Shown here: in pieces, positions 7,549 through 13,558 of the stretch
How positions within the stretch are numbered: the stretch's first letter is position 1
Layout of the letters: the number at the start of each line of letters is the position of its first letter
The notes under the pieces: generated by a model
The model's input: the letters and a program-made list of their open reading frames with translations, nothing else
Databases searched by the model: none
What the model was told of the DNA's origin: nothing
DNA from: Stramenopiles sp. TOSAG23-3
Lineage: Eukaryota; Sar
Length of the DNA: 16,834 bases
NCBI GenBank assembly: GCA_900128585.1
Contig: LT642475.1
Coordinates: forward strand, 1-16,834
Direction of reading: 5' to 3'
Program-made: the position numbers and the translations under genes

Positions 7549-8634
7549 TTATTTAATTATTTTTTGCGAAGAAGAAGTTACTTTTCGTTTTGTACTAGCC
7601 CTAGCAATTATGGATCCGAAAATCATAATACTCGACACTACATACCAGTTTGAAAAAGGTTTTGGGAAAAAAACGAAGGACATTGAAATGGTCATGATTT
7701 TCCGAAAGGTCGAAACCAAAACAGCCCCAACGGCACCACTATGTTTCACCAGTCTCATGTAAAAGCAGACCCCGCAGAACGTTGACGCACCATACATTAG
7801 AGTCGCGATTAAATTTGACGTGCTGGAGTATAAAAATGTCGCTATGGTGGTCCCCGGACTCTCGGAGAGGGCAAACACAACCACTGAGATAACGGTGCAA
7901 TAAAAATTCGTATTTCCCATGACCTCCATGACCGTGAACCCTTCATTGTTCATAAGCTTGTCTTGCAGGTTGGGAGCAATCGAATCAAGCGTAATAGACA
8001 AAAGACAAAGAAAAATGCCAGCGGTCGAGGACGACTTTTCGTTTAAGTGGTAGTCCGCAAGTGTGAAACCTGCCAAGCCGCCGCATACCATAATGGCAAA
8101 AAAATAATCCCGTAAATCGTACTTCTTTCCTTGCAAAAAAAACGACGCGACCAGCATGGTCGGGATTAATTTGCACGACTTGACGACGACTTTTACCGGG
8201 AAAGAGACCGTGCGCAAAGCTATGGTTGATGCCAAAATTGAGGCATACACCAGTGCAGTCAATAGGAGGAACTGCTTTTTACTTTCAATACTGGATCTAA
8301 GCATTTTTGAGAAAAAGGAACTTTCGACAAGCAAAGGACCGACGAAGCACCCCAGGCAGTCCAGCATAGGAAGAAACGGACCTGCCTCCCGCCTTCCATA
8401 AGTCTGTAGGAGCGACTCCTGCAAATAGTCGTGCAAAAACATAAAAACAAAAAAAAAAGACCCGTACAGAAAAAAAGAGAACCGGGAAGACAGTCTTGCT
8501 CCGTTAAAGGTAGGGCTTGCCCCTGAAAAGTTCGTTTGAGATAGCACTTCATTTTCTACCTCTTTGTCCTCGCCGCCACTGTCAATTGAAAGCGCGACGA
8601 CCGCCCTGGTTCCGCGAGGAGAATTGGGCTCCAT
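7549..8634 (-). CDS. SLC35B3-like nucleotide-sulfate (PAPS) / nucleotide-sugar transporter
   Basis: 361 residues with about ten hydrophobic helices between residues 50 and 345 after a polar N-terminus, as in the drug/metabolite transporter superfamily. The closest remembered match is the SLC35B2/B3 branch (UAA family), which carries 3'-phosphoadenosine 5'-phosphosulfate into the Golgi for sulfation. Supporting blocks are FPVKVVVKSCKLIPTM (145-160), QGKKYDLRDY (168-177), GFTLADY (189-195), LQDKLM (223-228) and RKIMTISMSFVFFPKPF (311-327). The first ATG is at 8634; the same frame is open further upstream but only to a GTG and then a TGA, so 8634 is the start. Other nucleotide-sugar substrates cannot be excluded from sequence alone. 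The C-terminal KIIK is not a canonical KKxx signal. Confidence 0.85.
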   Translation of the reverse strand: MEPNSPRGTRAVVALSIDSGGEDKEVENEVLSQTNFSGASPTFNGARLSSRFSFFLYGSFFFVFMFLHDYLQESLLQTYGRREAGPFLPMLDCLGCFVGPLLVESSFFSKMLRSSIESKKQFLLLTALVYASILASTIALRTVSFPVKVVVKSCKLIPTMLVASFFLQGKKYDLRDYFFAIMVCGGLAGFTLADYHLNEKSSSTAGIFLCLLSITLDSIAPNLQDKLMNNEGFTVMEVMGNTNFYCTVISVVVFALSESPGTTIATFLYSSTSNLIATLMYGASTFCGVCFYMRLVKHSGAVGAVLVSTFRKIMTISMSFVFFPKPFSNWYVVSSIMIFGSIIARASTKRKVTSSSQKIIK

Positions 8635-9327
8635 TGAGTTCACCAACACACTATTTCCAACTGCGTTCACTAAAGTCCGCACAACGAATTCACTGGGAAC
8701 AATACATATTATTCATACAAAACCCTTAAGAGAAGATGTAGTAGTTTCGTAAAAATTAAATATTCATATCTTGTGAATTAATTTAGTAGCTAATGGATTC
8801 CGTTTATATTTTAAAAATAATAAAATAATAAAAAAATTCTTCTCCTACCTGTAATAATAACTAACAACAAACACAACAACAACCACCACAAAAATAAATA
8901 TATAATAATAATAATAATGCTTTGTTGTTTGTTCATCGTTTTATCGCACTTGTTGTTGTAATGAAGAATTGGTCAATTTTTATTATTTTTTATAGAAATA
9001 AAATAATAATAAAGAAATGACCGACGAAATTTTTTTTTCTCGCCCTCCCTGTCGCACGCTAGCAGCATGCAATAGGCCCGGGTTGAAAAAAAAATTTCGT
9101 CGTGCCCGGACGCGCTCAACGACGACGACGCTCAAAACATAATACGAGAGTTGTAATTAGGGTTGTTATTTTTGTTCAGAAGAAGAGAAGACGTGGTGCT
9201 CGCGTACTTCTTCTTTCAAACTTCATTTTTTTACTATTTGGTTGATGATATTACTGGATGTACTACTATATGGATGGAAATGTTCACTATAAAAAATTTC
9301 TCAGATTCATATTATTACGTGCGCAAT
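8635..9327. other. AT-rich intergenic region between the transporter and aspartate-semialdehyde dehydrogenase genes
   Basis: 693 bp with the promoter side of the transporter gene and the 3' flank of the dehydrogenase gene, both on the minus strand. It has AAT/ACA-rich stretches (about 8810-8925), an 18-bp perfect inverted repeat (9022-9102) and a CGACGACGACG run (about 9119-9129). No credible gene. Confidence 0.55.
9022..9102. repeat. 18-bp perfect inverted repeat around a GC-rich 45-base loop
   Basis: CGACGAAATTTTTTTTTC (9022-9039) is matched exactly by its reverse complement at 9085-9102. The 45-base loop is GC-rich, unlike the surrounding DNA, and holds GCATGC and CCCGGG palindromes. It lies about 225 bases past the dehydrogenase stop and about 390 bases upstream of the transporter ATG. 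It could be a tiny mobile element, a cruciform or a 3' RNA structure. Confidence 0.65.
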
Positions 9328-10377
9328 TCATTTCTCCAAAAGCAATTGAGCTATTTGCACAGCATTCAACGCCGCACCTTTCAACAACTGATCTCCCGCG
9401 ATGAACATTTCAATGCCATACCCTTTTTCCACCGACTGATCGTACCTGACCCGCCCCACTAAAATATCGTGATTGCCATTCGCCAGAATTGGTTCTGGGT
9501 GTTTGTTATTCTGCCTATCGTCGACGATGGTGATCCCGGGGGAATCCTTGAGTATTTCGTACACTTGTTCTAGTGTCGCTTTCTTCTTAAACTGAAGGTT
9601 AATAGATTCGCAGTGAGACCGAAGGACGGGGACCCTAACACAGGTCACTGCTACGCGAAAGTCCTCTCCGAATATTTTTGGCGTCTCCTCTATCATCTTC
9701 CATTCCTCCTCGTTGTAGCCATTGTCTTCATACACGGGAGCGTTGTGACAAAACAAGTTAAAAATATACTGCCGTCCAAAAATGTCTTGGGTCAACGGAA
9801 CTCCATCAACCCAATCTTTGGCCTGCTGCCGGAGCTCCTCCATCGCGTCCAACCCAGCACCAGACGCCGCCTGGTACGTTGACACCACGGCGCGGTCCAC
9901 CCCGAACGCTTTGTGAAGGGGAAACACGGGCACGTTCATTAAAATCGTCGTGCAGTTTGGGTTTGCAATAATGCCGCGGTGAGCTTCAACCATGTGGCCA
10001 TTGACTTCTGGGATGACCAAAGGGCAGTCGGGATCCATGCGAAACTCGCTGCTGTTGTCTATCACAACGCAGCCAGCCTGGGCTGCCTTCGGTGCCCACT
10101 CCTTGCTGAAATTACCGCCCGCACTGAACAGCGCAATATCAACTTTGTCAAAGCTATCCTCTTGAACCACTTGACATTTGTACGAACGATCTGCAAACAC
10201 CACTTCGTCTCCCGCCTCATCTGGGTGAGCCCAAAACGTACATTCATTGAAAGGAAAGTTAAGTTGTTCCAGACAATCCCTCATAGCAATACCGACAGCA
10301 CCAGTAGCACCAGCAATCCCTATGTTCGGCTTTCGGAACCCCGCCGTCCTACGTAGGCCTAGGACACTTTTCTGCAT
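9328..10377 (-). CDS. asd: Aspartate-semialdehyde dehydrogenase
   Basis: 349 residues. The enzyme reduces aspartyl phosphate to aspartate semialdehyde with NADPH, the branch-point step toward lysine, threonine and methionine. Visible hallmarks are the Rossmann loop GIAGATGAVG (20-29), FSAGG (84-88), DNSSEFRM (107-114), catalytic cysteine C142 in NPNCTT, STYQAASGAG (166-175), and catalytic histidine H255 in CVRVPVLRSH. The C-terminal KGAALNAVQIA (333-343) is also typical. Length and motifs match the plant/bacterial class of this enzyme. The ATG at 10377 is fixed by an in-frame TAG two codons upstream (10381-10383). Only about 17 residues (basic, MQKSVLGLRRTAGFRKP) precede the core, so there is no bipartite plastid presequence; a cytosolic or possibly mitochondrial site is more likely (inference). 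Divergent from the ArfGAP gene. Confidence 0.97.
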   Translation of the reverse strand: MQKSVLGLRRTAGFRKPNIGIAGATGAVGIAMRDCLEQLNFPFNECTFWAHPDEAGDEVVFADRSYKCQVVQEDSFDKVDIALFSAGGNFSKEWAPKAAQAGCVVIDNSSEFRMDPDCPLVIPEVNGHMVEAHRGIIANPNCTTILMNVPVFPLHKAFGVDRAVVSTYQAASGAGLDAMEELRQQAKDWVDGVPLTQDIFGRQYIFNLFCHNAPVYEDNGYNEEEWKMIEETPKIFGEDFRVAVTCVRVPVLRSHCESINLQFKKKATLEQVYEILKDSPGITIVDDRQNNKHPEPILANGNHDILVGRVRYDQSVEKGYGIEMFIAGDQLLKGAALNAVQIAQLLLEK

Positions 10378-11194
10378 GCTCTATTAATTGAAAAAATACA
10401 AGTTGCACTCCTGTCAAGAAAATATACTATCACGTCATGGGTTCGCAAAGTACCGTTTCCCCCCTCCTCTAAACAGAATATTATCAATGCATCTTTCATT
10501 CATTTTCATTATTTCACAAAGTTTGCAAGTTGATTTTATTGGATCATTGTCGTCTAATAAATGACGACGAACTATTTTCTTGATGATTATTCCTCCTCCC
10601 TTCTCTATCTATCGTGTCGTCGTAATAATAATATAAAAACAACACAAAAAAACAAAACGTCAATGATGAGGAGATATTCTAAAATAATACCGAGTTGGTA
10701 AGAAGAAATCCCAAATCACTTCGGTACTGCCTTCCTTCCGTTCTACTGTACCTGGTATTAATTAGTCAAATATTGGAATCTTCTGTAATAATTGATAGGG
10801 AAAATTCGCGTCTTAAATACATGTAGCATATACTTATTTGACTACTATTAAATGTGTCAATCAAAGCTTTTCTTCTTCTTCTTTTTATAAAATAATAAAA
10901 TAACAACTAAAAAAAATAAAAGGCCATTATAATAGTGCCAATTAGAGCAGCGTCCTATATATTCTACTACTACAACTCGTACTCATACATCGTCCACACA
11001 AAAAAGCTCCCTTCAAGCAAAAACAACAGTAACACAACAACGAAAAAAAAAAAGGTAAAACAAATCACAAGAAAGCAGGTGATTAATATTTTATTAGGAG
11101 CGCAACAACAAGAAGAACAAAAAAAAAAAAAAAAAAATAATCTAAAAAAATGGAGGGAGGAGGAGAGAGAGGAGGAGAGAATGAATATTAATAA

Positions 11195-11240
11195 TTAAAT
11201 AATAATAATAATAATAATTAATTAAATAATAATAATAATA
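11195..11240 (+). repeat. Duplicated AATTAAAT(AAT)n simple repeat
   Basis: Two adjacent blocks of AATTA followed by AAT repeats, about 24 bp apart, in the ArfGAP 5' flank. This is an ordinary microsatellite. Confidence 0.8.
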
Positions 11241-11427
11241 GACTAAGAAGAAGAAGAAAAAAATGCGATCATCATCATGTTTGTATAATACGGTGAGAAG
11301 GCGAGAAAAGAGAAGAACAACAGAGATATCAGAGTTAAGAGTGAGTGAGAGGCAAGTGATTAGAGAATTGGCGGACGAGAAACAAGCACGCAAACGAACG
11401 GGCTGTAGTATAAATTTCTGGATACAG

Positions 11428-11486
11428 GTAAGATTGCACTGTATAGTACGTATCGCAAACAACGTTATTCGACGGTATTATTAAAG
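11428..11486 (+). other. Possible 5' UTR intron of the ArfGAP gene
   Basis: A good donor (ACAG|GTAAGA, GT at 11428) and an acceptor-like TTAAAG (AG at 11485-11486) bracket 59 bp, ending seven bases before the ATG. Splicing would not bring an upstream frame into register with the CDS, so this would be a purely untranslated intron. No strong pyrimidine tract is seen, so the call is tentative. Confidence 0.25.
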
Positions 11487-11493
11487 GACCACG

Positions 11494-12849
11494 ATGGCGA
11501 CTTTTGTAGCTACTAAAGCTGTGAAGGAGAAGGAGGCTTTGATGCCAAACACGGAGAGAAATGCAAAGTTTCGTGTGTTGATGTCAAAGCGGGACAATAA
11601 AACCTGTTTTGACTGCGGGACGAACAATCCAAAGTGGGCTACGGTAACTTACGGCGTTTTTATTTGCCTCGGGTGCAGTGCACACCACCGTCGTATGGGC
11701 GTTCACGTAACGTTTGTCCGGTCGTGCGACATGGACAAGTGGACCCCTTCTCAAATGGCTGTTATGAAAAATGGGGGAAACAAACGCGCCCGAAATTTCT
11801 TCCAAGAGCACGGCTGGTCAGAGCAACGATCCAACCTGGACTTGATACAGAAAAAGTACAACAGCACGGCCGCGAAGCTTTACCGAAAAAAATTGCAGAA
11901 AGAAGTCGCCCCGCCGTCCCCAATGACCCCCCCGTCGAACGCGTCTCCGGCAGTCGTGAAAGGAGGCCTGGAAGCATTGAAATTGGAGGCTGCCAACATG
12001 GCGTCCAAGACTCCAGTAGACCCCCCTTCCCCCCAATTTATTGAAATCAAGAAAATTCAACGGAAAGTTTCCGCGGAAGACTCTGCCAAAGTAGTTGTTC
12101 GCAGCCTGAAGTCATCTGGATCGGGAGCAATGAAGAAGGGAATGAAACCTGGCCTGCGGAAATCTAAGAAAAAAAAGGGTGGCTTGGGTGCCGTTCGCCT
12201 AGGCGGTAGTTCCAAAGGGAAAGGTCTTCTTGGCAAGAAGAAAAATCAAGTCACTGATGATGCGTTCGAGAAGGCGTTGGCCGATGCGCCGAAGCAGCAC
12301 CAAATTGCGATGGACGCTGCCGTTGCGCGCACTATGCAAGAAAAAGAATCTGGCGGGATGAAGAAGTCAAAGTATGGCGCGAAACCGTCCACTGAACTTG
12401 GGAGCCGACGCTACGCTGGGGGCGATGACGAAGACGACGATTTCTTCGGCGCATCCTTCAACGAATCTGTTAGTGGCGGGAACGGCGGCGACGCCTATGG
12501 TAGCAGTGACAAGAAGTATGAGTACAAAGGCCGACCAGCCACGGAGAGGTTCAAGAACAACAAGGGCATCTCATCCGATCAGTTTTTTGATTTCGAAGGA
12601 GGATCCCGAAAAGAAAGTCGCGTGGCTCAGGAACGAATCGGAAAATTTGCAGGAGCTACATCCTTGAGTAGCGATGCACTGTTTGGCCGCGAAGAATCGT
12701 TTAACGGGAACAAAAACCGGAGCGAAAGCATGGGTAGTGATATATCTGCTGGAGAGTTTGTCAGAGAGATTTCATCCCGCGCAGCCGAAGATTTTGCCGC
12801 GGCGAAGGAGAAAGCCAAGGACATTATGGGAGCAATTTTTCAACGCTAA
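11494..12849 (+). CDS. ARFGAP2/3: ArfGAP2/3 (Glo3)-type Arf GTPase-activating protein
   Basis: 451 residues. It is expected to stimulate GTP hydrolysis on Arf1 at COPI vesicles in Golgi-to-ER traffic. The ArfGAP zinc finger spans about 20-135: C38 and C41, then C58 and C61 at the family spacing, with arginine-finger candidate R66 four residues after C61 and the GVHVTFVRS block. A Lys/Gly-rich middle (about 212-250, with KKGGLGAV) resembles the coatomer-binding region of ArfGAP2/3. The C-terminal third has Glo3-type repeats: GISSDQFF (358-365) and FAGATSLSSDALFG (385-398). These separate it from ArfGAP1. The C-terminal helix (about 418-448) is amphipathic-looking. The ATG is preceded by an in-frame TAA (11482-11484) in unspliced sequence. 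Intronless coding region. Confidence 0.93.
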   Translation: MATFVATKAVKEKEALMPNTERNAKFRVLMSKRDNKTCFDCGTNNPKWATVTYGVFICLGCSAHHRRMGVHVTFVRSCDMDKWTPSQMAVMKNGGNKRARNFFQEHGWSEQRSNLDLIQKKYNSTAAKLYRKKLQKEVAPPSPMTPPSNASPAVVKGGLEALKLEAANMASKTPVDPPSPQFIEIKKIQRKVSAEDSAKVVVRSLKSSGSGAMKKGMKPGLRKSKKKKGGLGAVRLGGSSKGKGLLGKKKNQVTDDAFEKALADAPKQHQIAMDAAVARTMQEKESGGMKKSKYGAKPSTELGSRRYAGGDDEDDDFFGASFNESVSGGNGGDAYGSSDKKYEYKGRPATERFKNNKGISSDQFFDFEGGSRKESRVAQERIGKFAGATSLSSDALFGREESFNGNKNRSESMGSDISAGEFVREISSRAAEDFAAAKEKAKDIMGAIFQR

Positions 12850-13018
12850 ATTGTCATTTTATTAAATTGAGTTTAGACGACGACTACTAATAATGTAAAA
12901 ACCAAAATGCTTCATACATAATACGTATACTGTTGTCCTTTTATTTTTTTAGTATAGTGTCTATAGTAATTAGTCCTAGTGATCCTTCTCCCCCCCCAGT
13001 TTATATAAATATTGATGC

Positions 13019-13049
13019 TTAAATAACAGCCAATTTTCTTGTTTTTATA
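13019..13049 (+). repeat. Copy 3 (solo) of the dispersed ACAGCCAATTTTCTTG motif
   Basis: TTAAATAACAGCCAATTTTC, then TTG and a T-run, nearly identical to the copies at 379-408 and 441-470. No outer GACTCTCATTTT arms are visible near this copy, so it is not a complete second element. Confidence 0.6.
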
Positions 13050-13104
13050 AATATTGCAGCGGAGATAGAATAGCATTGCCACGCTTCTTCCAAATTCGTA
13101 GACG

Positions 13105-13240
13105 ACTACGGTACGGAACCAGGTACAAACCTCTATTAATACCTGTATTAATAATACCGGTACAGGTAACAGGTAGGGTACGTACCAGTGACATCATATT
13201 AATACCTGTTCCCTACCCGACCTGGGTTCGGGTACCACTG
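13105..13240. repeat. Cluster of palindromes and ACCTGT/ACAGGT boxes
   Basis: Within about 135 bp there are: TATTAATACCTGT twice (13134-13146 and 13197-13209); ACCTGTA...TACAGGT arms (13141-13147 and 13161-13167); TACCGGTA (13155-13162); GGTACGTACC (13177-13186); and a perfect 7-bp hairpin TACCCGA/TCGGGTA with a 7-base loop (13214-13234). The 13-mer TACCGGTACAGGT (13155-13167) is the exact reverse complement of 7511-7523. Not a tRNA: no cloverleaf can be built around it. Confidence 0.55.
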
Positions 13241-13558
13241 TACAATTAATATCTGAAGAGGACCCCGTGCTGAGATAACGGTATTTCGCACAGCAGTCCA
13301 AATTAATAATAATACAGCAACAACATGACCACAGTGAGAAACTCCCCCCCCTCTCCTCCATGTTCACCCCTCACCAAAAACAACAGTCAAGCGGTAGAAG
13401 CATGGAAAACTCCCTTCGTGGCAATTTCAAGCGGGCCGAGATGAAAATCAGGGGTTAGCCTTTTGCATCCATTGGAACATTCGCACCAAACAATAATTTA
13501 CAACAACATTGAACGCACATGCCGGGATATTAGGCGGGAGAAGTAAGGGATAGGAAAC

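Larger units (their letters stand above)
10378..11493. other. AT-rich divergent intergenic region, dehydrogenase / ArfGAP
   Basis: About 1.1 kb that must contain two divergent promoters. Visible items are a long A-run (about 11119-11136), a GGAGGAGAGAGAGG purine stretch (about 11155-11180), two AATTA(AAT)n blocks (11195-11240), and a possible 5' UTR intron (11428-11486). Open frames here are low-complexity and unconvincing. Confidence 0.55.
12850..13558. other. Intergenic region between the ArfGAP gene and the 939-residue gene
   Basis: 709 bp holding the ArfGAP 3' flank and the next promoter. It carries a copy of the dispersed ACAGCCAATTTTCTTG motif (13019-13049) and a dense cluster of palindromes and ACCTGT boxes (13105-13240). 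A four-codon uORF (13519-13533, MPGY) ends 25 bases before the next ATG. Confidence 0.55.

Noticed and set aside
8635-8682. Extended start for the transporter at a GTG (8682)
   Set aside because: Nuclear genes start at ATG. No ATG lies between 8634 and the upstream in-frame stop.
11263-11484. Upstream open frame as an N-terminal exon of ArfGAP
   Set aside because: Using the visible donor at 11428 and the acceptor at 11486 gives a frame out of register with the CDS; the ArfGAP protein is complete from 11494.
13208-13240. tRNA-like T-arm (CCTGGGTTCGGGTACC)
   Set aside because: The stem pairs as a simple 7-bp hairpin; no acceptor, D or anticodon arms can be built around it.
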